Below, one piece after another: positions 1-6,507 of a DNA stretch of 8,248 nt. Within the stretch, counting starts at the first letter, position 1. Each line of letters opens with the position of its first letter. Below the pieces are notes generated by a model. That model did not search any database, was not told where the DNA came from, and saw only the letters and a program-made list of their open reading frames with translations. The position numbers and the translations under genes were made by a program. The stretch is from Methylococcaceae bacterium. Its GTDB lineage: Bacteria; Pseudomonadota; Gammaproteobacteria; Methylococcales; Methylococcaceae. The stretch lies in NCBI GenBank assembly GCA_012026715.1, contig VEPB01000038.1:1-8248 (forward strand), given 5' to 3'.

Positions 1-1
1 C

Positions 2-3000
2 ACCTACGCCAGCTCGGGCGCGCAGGCGATGCCGGCGATCGGCACCTGGCCGAAGACGGCGGGGAGCACCGGCACCAGCCACATCCCCAACCCCGGCAAT
101 TTAACCTGCGAGAAGTGCCACAAGAACTTCACGACGTTCACGGGCTCCAGCATGGACCATTCCGGCGTGGTGATCACCGGCGCCATCGGAACGCCCGGCG
201 CGACGTCCTCCTATGCCTGTACCAACTGCCATACCGGCACCACCCAGAATAGTGTGCTGATCATCGGCCAGGTGAACGATGGCAATGACGTCAAGGATCA
301 CGTCATCAACGGAACCCGCCAGATCCAGTGCCAGCAGTGCCACACCTTCGCCAGTTTCGGTGGCGCGAGCAATCACGTGGATACCGCGGCGAACCCGGCG
401 GCGCCGTATCCCACCAGCAAGTATCCGAATGCCTTTGCGGGAGCGACCCTGCCCACTGGCGCGCCACGCTGCGACAGTTGCCACGCTCAGAATGGCGGGG
501 CGACCTGGAAGATGGCCAACCACATTCCGCCCAACGCGACGGTGACGCCGACCGGGACCGGTCTGGGCCAGACCATCAGCGCGGATTGCTATGCCTGCCA
601 TCGCAGTGTGACCCAGGCGGCGCCGTGGCCGGTGCCGGCCAATTTCGCCGGCGGAACGCTGGATCACTACGGGCTCGGTGTAACCGGCAGTTGCACCGTT
701 TGCCACGACACCACCGGGACCTATTCGGCATCGTCGGGCGCCCAAGGCCTAAACGCGGTGGCCAACCACATTCCGACCAACAATGTTTCCTGCGAGGGTT
801 GCCATCTGGCCTATAGTGGCACCACCGACGTGACCTCGTTCAGCGCTTTGAAGGTAACGGCGAACGACCCGAAGATGCAGCACAGCCAGACCACGCTGCC
901 TTGCTCGAGCTGCCACAAGGCCGTGGATACCAAGTTCGCCAACCAGACCGTGAAAGGCTTGTCGGCGACGCCGAGCCATATACCCACCACGGCGGAATGC
1001 GATACCTGCCATAACAACAAGACCACCGGCAATTACACCAGCTTTGCCGGTACCGCCATCAACCACAGCAAGGCGGGGATCACCAACAACTGCGCCAGCT
1101 GCCACAACGGGGCGACCTATGCGGGCAATCAGACGCCCAAGAGCAAGGCCAGCGTGACCGGTCACATCAGCACCACCAAGGACTGCAGCAGCAGCGGCTG
1201 CCACGACAAGGCCACCAACGGCCGAACTGCGGCGACCACCGATTGTCCGTCGGCATTCGGTGCCTATCAGTGCTGGGGTGACGGTCTGTATCCGCACACC
1301 GAAACCACCGCTTGCGGCAATTGCCATACGGGTCCTGGCGTCTATGGCACGACGGTGCTGACCTCCGGCCACATCCCGGTCAAGACCGGCACCAGTTGCG
1401 AGCTCTGCCACATCGTTTCGCTGAACGGCAGCACGTCTCCGGTAATCGCCAAGTACACCGTGTGGAGTTCAGCGGTGATTCAGCATTTCGGCGTCGATAC
1501 CGCCAGCTGCTCGACCTGCCATGGCGGGACCTACCAGGCGGCGAGCAAGGATTACAACAACATCTTCAGCCAGCCGGCCAACTACGAACCCACCAACAAG
1601 GCGACGTTCTTCAAAGGGATCGGGGTCGCCCGGACGGCGGTGAGCCCGGCGCACGTCAGCACGGCCAGCGACTGCCGGACTTGCCACGGGGCGTCGATGA
1701 CGACCTATGCCGACTGGAAGAACGCGACCTACGACCACCAGGGCGTCACGTCCGGTTGCGCCAATTCCGGCTGTCACGATGGCACCAATGCGGCACCGCG
1801 GGCGGGCAAGTCCGCCACGGCGCCGGCGCATCTGGCCACGACGCAGGATTGCTCCCTGTGCCATCTGACGTCGTTTGGCACCGGAGTCAATGCCTACAAG
1901 GGCTGGGGCAGCGCGACCATGAAGCACAGCGGCATGAATTTCACCAGCCAGCCGTGCAACAGCTGCCATGCCGACAAGACCATTGCCACGCCGCCGACGT
2001 ACCGGTTCCAGGGGCCGACGCCGCCGGGCTATATCGAACCGAGCAACACGACCACCAATCATACGGCGACAACCCATCAGGCAACCGCCGGCGCGGATTG
2101 CAAGTCGTGCCATCAGGCGTCGATGACGGACTTCAGCAGTTGGGCCGGGGCCGGCTTCGACCATAAGGACAGCACCGACCCGACCGGTTATCGCACCAAG
2201 AACTGCAGCGCGTCCGGTTGTCACGATGGCACCAATGCGGCGCCCAAGTCGGGCAAGTCGGCGACGGCCCCGGTTCACGTGCCCACCACCGCAGACTGCT
2301 CACAGTGTCACGTTAACGCGCTGTATCCCTCCACCAAGATGTACACCCTGGCGGGCTGGGCTGGAACCAAGTTCAACCACACCACCACGGCCGCGCGTTG
2401 CGATACCTGTCACGGCGCTGTCGTCACTTACCAGGGGGGAGTTACGCCCAAGACGATGACGGCGGCCAGCCCCAACCACGTGCCGATCAGCCAGTTGACG
2501 GCCGCTCAGAACAACTGCGTGGTGTGCCATGTCCGCCCCGCGGCCGAGCAAACCAGCGGCTATTACAGCGCCTGGAGCGGCGGTATCATGTACCACACCA
2601 CCATCACCGCGTCGTGCGCGAGCTGCCACGGTGGCGGGAAGACTTATGCCGGCAACCAGCCCAAGACCACGTTGAGCGTTCCCAGCCTGACGCATGTGTC
2701 GACGACATCTCCGGCGGTCGCCGATTGCAGTTCCTGCCACGGCGCATCCATTCCGCCCGACAACGGCAGCAATCCGGTGACCTATAAGCCATGGAGCGGT
2801 GGCAAGTTCCACAACCGTAGCGGCGTCACCAACGTCACCACCGGATGTGCCGTTTGTCACACCGCGGCTGGGACTACCATCCTGGGGGCGACTGGAATGG
2901 TGTTCAAGGATCCCGCCAACGGTGCCGGCCACATTCCCAACCCGGCCAATTTGAGCTGTGAGCGTTGCCACAATGGCAACGCGATGCTGTTCACCACCTG

Positions 3001-3571
3001 GTCCGGCACCGGCATCGGCATGAGTCACAGCGGCATCACCACCAACTGCAAGAGTTGCCACAACGGCATCTTGGCAATGGGGGCACCGCCGTCCACCAAT
3101 CCCGGCGGCAGTACCCGGTTCCCGGCGAACATTGCCGCGCCGAGCCATAGCTCCCTAACTTATGTCAACAGTGCGACGTGCGAGAAGTGCCACTTCAACG
3201 GGACCAGCACGATCACCGCCTACAGCGGCAGCACCCTGAACTCCAGCTTATGGAAACTTCAGCAGGTGACATGGGATGGCTCGGCGGTGTTCACGCCGCC
3301 GGCGGCGACGGCAAATCCGCCAGGGATTGCTCCGATCTGCGGATCCTGGCACCAAGGCACCTCGCCGCTGCCGACCGGCAGTTGCAACGCCTGCCACGCG
3401 GCGACCGGGAGTTCGACCAAGACCACCAACACTTGGATGGCTTATGGTCCCCGCAACAACAGTGCCAGTCATGGAGGCGGCCAGTCCTGCGACGCCAACG
3501 GGGACTGCCATGGACAGAGCGGTGCGCGGCCTTCGGCCACTCAGTGCAGGGGCAAGGGTTTCCCGAATTAG
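2..3571 (+). CDS. Giant multiheme c-type cytochrome (5'-truncated, at least 27 CXXCH hemes)
   Basis: The frame is open from base 2 to TAG at 3569-3571, so the gene begins left of the window. The first in-frame ATG (base 29) is probably not the start, because the residues before it (TYASSGAQA) match what follows other heme sites in the protein. Numbering from that Met (1180 residues), 27 CXXCH sites lie at 27, 64, 101, 148, 187, 222, 255, 292, 324, 355, 429, 457, 494, 549, 608, 643, 691, 757, 791, 830, 863, 900, 940, 977, 1007, 1051 and 1119. CX4CH occurs at 386, 577 and 726, CX5CH at 1154, and a broken CGSWH at 1104. Each Cys pair would bind a heme covalently, with His as axial ligand. Extra histidines in HIP/HVP and M-x-HSG contexts precede most sites and suit bis-His ligation. 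The protein is rich in Thr, Ser, Ala and Gly, with no membrane segment in the visible part. I infer a periplasmic or extracellular electron conduit exported by Sec and matured by a cytochrome c (Ccm-type) system. The partner, substrate and any family below 'multiheme cytochrome c' cannot be named. Confidence 0.95.
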   Translation, partial: TYASSGAQAMPAIGTWPKTAGSTGTSHIPNPGNLTCEKCHKNFTTFTGSSMDHSGVVITGAIGTPGATSSYACTNCHTGTTQNSVLIIGQVNDGNDVKDHVINGTRQIQCQQCHTFASFGGASNHVDTAANPAAPYPTSKYPNAFAGATLPTGAPRCDSCHAQNGGATWKMANHIPPNATVTPTGTGLGQTISADCYACHRSVTQAAPWPVPANFAGGTLDHYGLGVTGSCTVCHDTTGTYSASSGAQGLNAVANHIPTNNVSCEGCHLAYSGTTDVTSFSALKVTANDPKMQHSQTTLPCSSCHKAVDTKFANQTVKGLSATPSHIPTTAECDTCHNNKTTGNYTSFAGTAINHSKAGITNNCASCHNGATYAGNQTPKSKASVTGHISTTKDCSSSGCHDKATNGRTAATTDCPSAFGAYQCWGDGLYPHTETTACGNCHTGPGVYGTTVLTSGHIPVKTGTSCELCHIVSLNGSTSPVIAKYTVWSSAVIQHFGVDTASCSTCHGGTYQAASKDYNNIFSQPANYEPTNKATFFKGIGVARTAVSPAHVSTASDCRTCHGASMTTYADWKNATYDHQGVTSGCANSGCHDGTNAAPRAGKSATAPAHLATTQDCSLCHLTSFGTGVNAYKGWGSATMKHSGMNFTSQPCNSCHADKTIATPPTYRFQGPTPPGYIEPSNTTTNHTATTHQATAGADCKSCHQASMTDFSSWAGAGFDHKDSTDPTGYRTKNCSASGCHDGTNAAPKSGKSATAPVHVPTTADCSQCHVNALYPSTKMYTLAGWAGTKFNHTTTAARCDTCHGAVVTYQGGVTPKTMTAASPNHVPISQLTAAQNNCVVCHVRPAAEQTSGYYSAWSGGIMYHTTITASCASCHGGGKTYAGNQPKTTLSVPSLTHVSTTSPAVADCSSCHGASIPPDNGSNPVTYKPWSGGKFHNRSGVTNVTTGCAVCHTAAGTTILGATGMVFKDPANGAGHIPNPANLSCERCHNGNAMLFTTWSGTGIGMSHSGITTNCKSCHNGILAMGAPPSTNPGGSTRFPANIAAPSHSSLTYVNSATCEKCHFNGTSTITAYSGSTLNSSLWKLQQVTWDGSAVFTPPAATANPPGIAPICGSWHQGTSPLPTGSCNACHAATGSSTKTTNTWMAYGPRNNSASHGGGQSCDANGDCHGQSGARPSATQCRGKGFPN
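1649..1864 (+). repeat. Cytochrome internal repeat, copy 1 (three-heme module)
   Basis: This encodes residues 541-612 of the cytochrome: a CXXCH site followed by GASMT, a Trp-containing stretch ending in DH, a CX4CH site followed by DGTNAAP and GKSATAP, then a His and a third CXXCH. The same order and many of the same residues recur at 2072-2311. At DNA level, 1766-1794 matches 2213-2241 over 29 bases with one mismatch, offset 447 bases (149 codons). I infer an internal duplication of a three-heme module. Confidence 0.85.
2072..2311 (+). repeat. Cytochrome internal repeat, copy 2 (three-heme module)
   Basis: This encodes residues 682-761, the second copy of the module at 1649-1864. Shared blocks are CXXCH-x-ASMT, SGCHDGTNAAP, SGKSATAP or AGKSATAP, and the HxxTTxDCSxCH end. 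The second copy is about seven residues longer between its first and second heme sites (DSTDPTGYRTKN region). Synonymous differences are scattered, so the duplication is not recent, apart from the well-kept core around 2213-2241. Confidence 0.85.
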
Positions 3572-3838
3572 ACGGCTGGTCAGAGGTGTCGATCACGCCG
3601 CATCGGCAAGGGTACCCAGGAAAGCGAGGCAGACCTGAAGTAGGCGGCAAGCCCGATGTGGTGCTCTTACAGCATCGCTCTTCAGCGGCGCGCCCGGGAA
3701 ACTACTTAGAGGATTTGGCGTCTTGCCATAGGGACGCGGATTGCTTTTACCGTATGCGTCGGGGCTCAGAATGGAGGATATCCACGATTCGCTTGGGCCT
3801 GCGACTGCATCTCATCGTGCCGGCAGCGGCACACCCGG

Positions 3839-3860
3839 CGGGAAAACGCGGATTTTCCCG
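3839..3860. repeat. Perfect inverted repeat, 8-bp arms
   Basis: CGGGAAAA (3839-3846) and TTTTCCCG (3853-3860) are exact reverse complements around the 6-base spacer CGCGGA. No T tract follows on either strand, and the A/T bases sit at the loop side of the stem, so it is not a standard rho-independent terminator. It could be an RNA hairpin or a protein-binding dyad; its role is unknown. Confidence 0.5.
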
Positions 3861-3935
3861 AGGCTCGCCATGGCACGGCGGTAGGTTCGTTCGCGATGGG
3901 GGAACGGCACGCGGCCGGCAATGGGAGGTGAGGTA

Positions 3936-3969
3936 GGTCCCGGAGTCGATGTGGCATGGCTCCGAGACC
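3936..3969 (-). terminator. Stem-loop just after the minus-strand cluster (possible terminator)
   Basis: Read on the minus strand, a 10-bp stem, GGTCTCGGAG pairing with CTCCGGGACC through one G-U wobble, encloses a 14-base loop and begins 8 bases after the TAA of the Cys/His-rich gene. On the plus strand the same position is a C-A mismatch, so the structure favours a minus-strand transcript. No U tract follows, so it may be a weak or Rho-assisted end, or a 3' protective hairpin. Confidence 0.4.
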
Positions 3970-3977
3970 GTTGCGTG

Positions 3978-4550
3978 TTAGCTGGCAGTCGGCGGATCGG
4001 TTTCCACTGTTGGGTTCTCGTTCCAGATCGGATTGTCCCGGTCTTCCTGTTCCAGTTTCACCTCATCATCCGGATAGATGTGCCAGAACGACTTGTCGAT
4101 GGCGCCGTCCTGGTAATGGGCGTTCTTGCGACTATGGCCGAACGGGCACCACCAATTTTCCACCAGCTTGACCAGATAGGCGTGCCATTCGAACAGGCCC
4201 ACGCTGGTGGGGCAGTACCAGGTGCAGTTCAGGATCCAGAACAGCTTGGTTTGGGTGGGGCTGAGGTTGTAGCTGGGCTTCATGGTGATCTGGTTGGCCA
4301 TGGTGTAGCGAAAGCTCTTGCGGTCCGGCAGGAAGGCCGACAAGGGCTTGACGTTCTGGGCTCCCATCAGCAGCAGGTGCCAATAAGAGATGTAGGCGCT
4401 CAGAAACACGAAGGGCAAGGTGAGAATCGGCAGGTAGATGGTGCAGACGCCCCAGAACTGGCGGGCGAAGGAAATGTCGCGGTGATGCTTGCCGATGCAC
4501 ACGCGCTCCATGTGAGGATCGGCGGGACCGCAGTTTTCGCAGGATTTCAT
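3978..4550 (-). CDS. Cys/His-rich membrane-anchored protein of unknown function
   Basis: The product has 190 residues. I chose the Met at 4550 because GGAGA sits 7 bases upstream; the longer frame back to 4604 has no such site. I do not recognise the family. The N terminus has CENCG (C4, C7), then H13, C18 and H22-H23, a cluster able to bind a metal. A hydrophobic segment at about 34-63 looks like a membrane anchor, with C36 and H58 inside it. A second partly hydrophobic, aromatic region (about 103-138) carries C109, C113 and C135 in NCTWYCP and WWCPFGH, plus H123 and H139. The tail after 158 is acidic, Pro-rich and hydrophilic. There is no CXXCH, so it is not a c-type cytochrome. It is last in a minus-strand cluster after a methyltransferase and a PQQ-type dehydrogenase. 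Metal or redox function is only a guess from the Cys and His pattern. Confidence 0.8.
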   Translation of the reverse strand: MKSCENCGPADPHMERVCIGKHHRDISFARQFWGVCTIYLPILTLPFVFLSAYISYWHLLLMGAQNVKPLSAFLPDRKSFRYTMANQITMKPSYNLSPTQTKLFWILNCTWYCPTSVGLFEWHAYLVKLVENWWCPFGHSRKNAHYQDGAIDKSFWHIYPDDEVKLEQEDRDNPIWNENPTVETDPPTAS

Positions 4551-4556
4551 CAAGTT

Positions 4557-4561
4557 TCTCC
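4557..4561 (-). promoter_or_regulatory. Ribosome binding site deciding the start at 4550
   Basis: GGAGA on the minus strand, with the GGAG core 7 bases before ATG, is the clearest Shine-Dalgarno in the minus-strand cluster. It supports the 190-residue form over the 208-residue one. Confidence 0.7.
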
Positions 4562-4592
4562 GGGTTGTTTTAGTGTGGTTCCGGTTTATCCA

Positions 4593-4611
4593 AGGGACGT
4601 GCATTGTCCCT
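4593..4611 (-). repeat. Small stem-loop between methyltransferase and Cys/His-rich gene
   Basis: AGGGAC and GTCCCT (6 bp, 7-base loop) lie in the 78-base gap between the methyltransferase stop and the next gene. No U tract follows. It could attenuate, stabilise or process the transcript, or be chance. The gap is long enough to hold a separate promoter for the downstream gene, though I see no convincing one. Confidence 0.35.
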
Positions 4612-4628
4612 GAGGCGGCCGGCTTCGG

Positions 4629-5387
4629 CTACTGGAACGAGGTCAGCCGTGGCTTGTGTGCGGTAAGCAGGGTGTTGACGCCGGAGCGGTAGTTCACTTC
4701 GATGGCGGCAAAGCCGGCCGTTTCCAGGGTTGCGATGGCCGGTTGCAGACGCATGATGTGGTCTTCGGATTCGTCGCTGAACAGGTGCACGATCCAGGAT
4801 TCCAGCAAATCCATGCGGCCAAGTTCACAGAACGTCTTGAAATAATGGCGCACTTCGTCCTGGGTGGCGCAAGTGTGCGCTTGGGTATCGTCCAGGGCAT
4901 AACGGTCGCCGTTCACGAACACCCCGCCGGGCTTGAGTACCCGCGCGATCTCGCCGATGACTTCACGCCGGTAAGGCTCCAGAAAGTTGTGGATGGCATA
5001 GCCTGAAGCCACTACATCCTGGCTGGCCGCCGGCAGGGCCTTCAGTCCCGAAAGCGCATCGATTTCCTCCAGCCTCAGCCGGTCTTGCTCCAGCCACTCG
5101 GCCAGGTTGGCGCGGGCCTGATCGAGCATGACCGGTTCGCTGTCGATGGCCAGGAGCTGCAGGCCCGGCCGGGCCGAAAGCAGGGCATGGCTGGTGATGC
5201 CCGTGCCGCAGCCGATCTCGTAGGCTGTGATCGGCCCATCATGGGGATAAGCCGGACGCCATCCGCCCACATAGTCGGCGACCTTGAGGCTGATCTCCGC
5301 CGCGGCTGGACAGATCAGTCGGAGCAGGTCGTATTCGGCTCCGATCAGGCCGGAGAAGAGTCGTTCGTCCCGGATGGCATTCTTCAT
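4629..5387 (-). CDS. Class I SAM-dependent methyltransferase
   Basis: The product has 252 residues and a Rossmann-type methyltransferase core. Motif I is YEIGCGTG (56-63), the SAM-binding glycine loop. An acidic residue at the end of the next strand (LLAID, D82) would bind the SAM ribose. Residues 124-135 (DVVASGYAIHNF) form the motif IV region, and LKPGGVFV (151-158) is the usual post-core strand. The start is the Met at 5387, followed by KNAIRDERLF. The upstream in-frame extension lies inside the dehydrogenase gene and does not look like protein of this family. The preceding TGA ends at 5389, so the junction reads TGACATG with one base between stop and start, and no strong ribosome site is visible. 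That suggests translation coupled to the dehydrogenase. The substrate cannot be told from sequence: the C-terminal half (FKTFCELGRMDLLESWIVHLF) is not one I can tie to a small molecule, quinone, tRNA or protein target. Confidence 0.9.
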   Translation of the reverse strand: MKNAIRDERLFSGLIGAEYDLLRLICPAAAEISLKVADYVGGWRPAYPHDGPITAYEIGCGTGITSHALLSARPGLQLLAIDSEPVMLDQARANLAEWLEQDRLRLEEIDALSGLKALPAASQDVVASGYAIHNFLEPYRREVIGEIARVLKPGGVFVNGDRYALDDTQAHTCATQDEVRHYFKTFCELGRMDLLESWIVHLFSDESEDHIMRLQPAIATLETAGFAAIEVNYRSGVNTLLTAHKPRLTSFQ

Positions 5388-5388
5388 G

Positions 5389-6507
5389 TCAAGGTTTGCG
5401 GTAGCTGATGCGGTAAAGAGCGCCGGCTTGATCGTCGGACACCAGCAACGAACCGTCGGCCAGTTCCAGAATATCGACCGGCCGGCCCGAGGCGTCGTCG
5501 TTGCTGTCCAGCCAGCCTTGGGCGAACACCTCGTCGGCGACCGGCCGACCATTCTGGAACCTCACCAGCACGATGCGGTAACCCTGCGGCTTGCTGCGGT
5601 TCCAGGATCCGTGCTGGGCCACGAACAACTGGTCGCGGTAGCTCTGGGGAAACTGAGTGCCCCGGTAGAAGCGAAGGCCCAAGGGCGCCACGTGGGCCGG
5701 GAAGGTCCAGACCGGGGCGGTGAAGTCGGAACAGGGCCGTTCCCGCCCGAATTCCGGGTCGGCGATGGTTCCTGCGTGGCAATAGGGATAGCCGAAGTGC
5801 AGGCCCGGCCGGTCGATCCGGTTCAACTCCTCCGGCGGCAGGTCGTCGCCGAGCCAGTCGCGGCCGTTGTCGGTGAAGTAGAGTTCACCGGTCTGCGGCT
5901 GCCAGTCAAACCCCACGGTATTGCGGATGCCGCGGGCGAAGACCTCGGCATGACTGCCGTCCGGGTCGAGTCGGCGGAGCGATGCATGGATCTCCGGGTC
6001 CGGCTTGCAGATGTTGCAGGGCGCACCCACCGGCACATAAAGCTTGCCGTCGGGGCCGGCCCGCAGGTATTTCCATCCGTGATGGCGGTCGTCGGGAAGG
6101 TCGCGGTAAACCGGTGTCGGGGCCGGTGGACTTGCGAGTTTGCCGGCGATGCCGGGCAGTTTGACGATCCTGTGATTCTCCGCGATGTAGAGGTCGCCCC
6201 TGAAGTAAGCCACCCCGTTGGGCACATTGAGCCCCGACGCGACGGTAAAGACTCGGTCTGCGGCGCCGTCGCCGTTGTCATCGCGAACCGCGTATACCTT
6301 GCCTTCGGTCATGGTGCCGACATACACCGTTCCGTCTTCCCCCAGCGCCAGCGAGCGGGCGTTGGGCGTGTGATCGCTGTATAACTCGATGTGGAAGCCG
6401 TCCGGCAGCCGGATATTCTGCAGCCGCATGGGCACTTCCCCGGCGCCGCAGGAACTGCAAGCAAGCACCAGAGTCAACGTGCACAAGGCGCGAAATTTAC
6501 GCCACAT
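5389..6507 (-). CDS. PQQ-dependent sugar/sorbosone dehydrogenase family lipoprotein
   Basis: The product has 372 residues. The Met at 6507 begins a short signal peptide (MWRKFRALCTLTLVLAC) with lipobox-like VLAC, so C17 may be lipidated and the protein held at a periplasmic membrane face. The rest is a six-bladed propeller of the soluble glucose/sorbosone dehydrogenase (GSDH) type. It shows LPDGFHIELYS (34-44), the acidic loop DDNGDGAAD (76-84) suited to calcium, SGLNVPNGVAY (91-101), HHGWKY (142-147), ARGIRNTVGFDW (191-202), YFTDNGRDW (210-218), QHGSWNR (298-304) and GRPVDI (341-346). Family members oxidise sugars or aldehydes with PQQ, though many homologues have no known substrate. Two nearby cysteines in APCNIC (162-167) and C243 in GYPYCH could form disulfides or receive a metal. 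It heads the minus-strand cluster. No strong ribosome site precedes the chosen start, so a start further upstream (to 6603) is not fully excluded, but that extension lacks signal-peptide character. Confidence 0.88.
   Translation of the reverse strand: MWRKFRALCTLTLVLACSSCGAGEVPMRLQNIRLPDGFHIELYSDHTPNARSLALGEDGTVYVGTMTEGKVYAVRDDNGDGAADRVFTVASGLNVPNGVAYFRGDLYIAENHRIVKLPGIAGKLASPPAPTPVYRDLPDDRHHGWKYLRAGPDGKLYVPVGAPCNICKPDPEIHASLRRLDPDGSHAEVFARGIRNTVGFDWQPQTGELYFTDNGRDWLGDDLPPEELNRIDRPGLHFGYPYCHAGTIADPEFGRERPCSDFTAPVWTFPAHVAPLGLRFYRGTQFPQSYRDQLFVAQHGSWNRSKPQGYRIVLVRFQNGRPVADEVFAQGWLDSNDDASGRPVDILELADGSLLVSDDQAGALYRISYRKP

Larger units (their letters stand above)
3572..3977. other. Gene-free stretch between convergent genes
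   Basis: About 400 bases lie between the cytochrome stop and the stop of the minus-strand Cys/His-rich gene. I find no ORF with a plausible start, ribosome site and protein-like composition; the open frames crossing it are extensions of shadows of the cytochrome. No tRNA or rRNA is seen. It contains two clear inverted repeats (3839-3860 and 3936-3969), annotated separately, and a short GGATATCC palindrome at 3776-3783. As the meeting point of two convergent transcripts, it should hold the 3' ends of both. Nothing typical of a plus-strand U-tract terminator is visible near 3571. Confidence 0.6.

Noticed and set aside
101..3148. A series of long open frames on the minus strand opposite the cytochrome (for example 101-745, 749-1411, 1469-2278, 2300-3148).
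   Set aside because: They are Arg/Gly/Ala-rich mirror frames of a GC-rich gene, with no recognisable motifs; the plus strand has dense heme motifs in one frame.
2..3571. Regularly spaced short repeats in the cytochrome as a possible CRISPR or satellite array.
   Set aside because: Repeats are in frame, encode heme motifs, vary in spacing and differ at synonymous positions; this is protein modularity.
3839..3860. The perfect dyad as a rho-independent terminator for the cytochrome gene.
   Set aside because: It lies about 270 bases after the stop, its stem has A/T bases next to the loop, and no T tract follows on either strand.
3178..3936. A 252-codon plus-strand frame running from the cytochrome 3' end into the intergenic region.
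   Set aside because: Its first half overlaps the cytochrome in another frame and is a Gln/Arg-rich shadow; the rest has no recognisable protein character and no ribosome site at the start.
3572..3977. An insertion sequence remnant in the gene-free stretch.
   Set aside because: I see no transposase-like translation, terminal inverted repeat pair or target-site duplication.
3921..4613. A 230-codon plus-strand frame opposite the Cys/His-rich gene.
   Set aside because: The minus strand has a good GGAG site, a plausible membrane segment and clustered Cys motifs; the plus frame has a composition typical of antisense shadows.
5284..6384. A 366-codon plus-strand frame opposite the dehydrogenase.
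   Set aside because: It is antisense to clear GSDH family motifs and spans the methyltransferase junction; it shows no motifs of its own.
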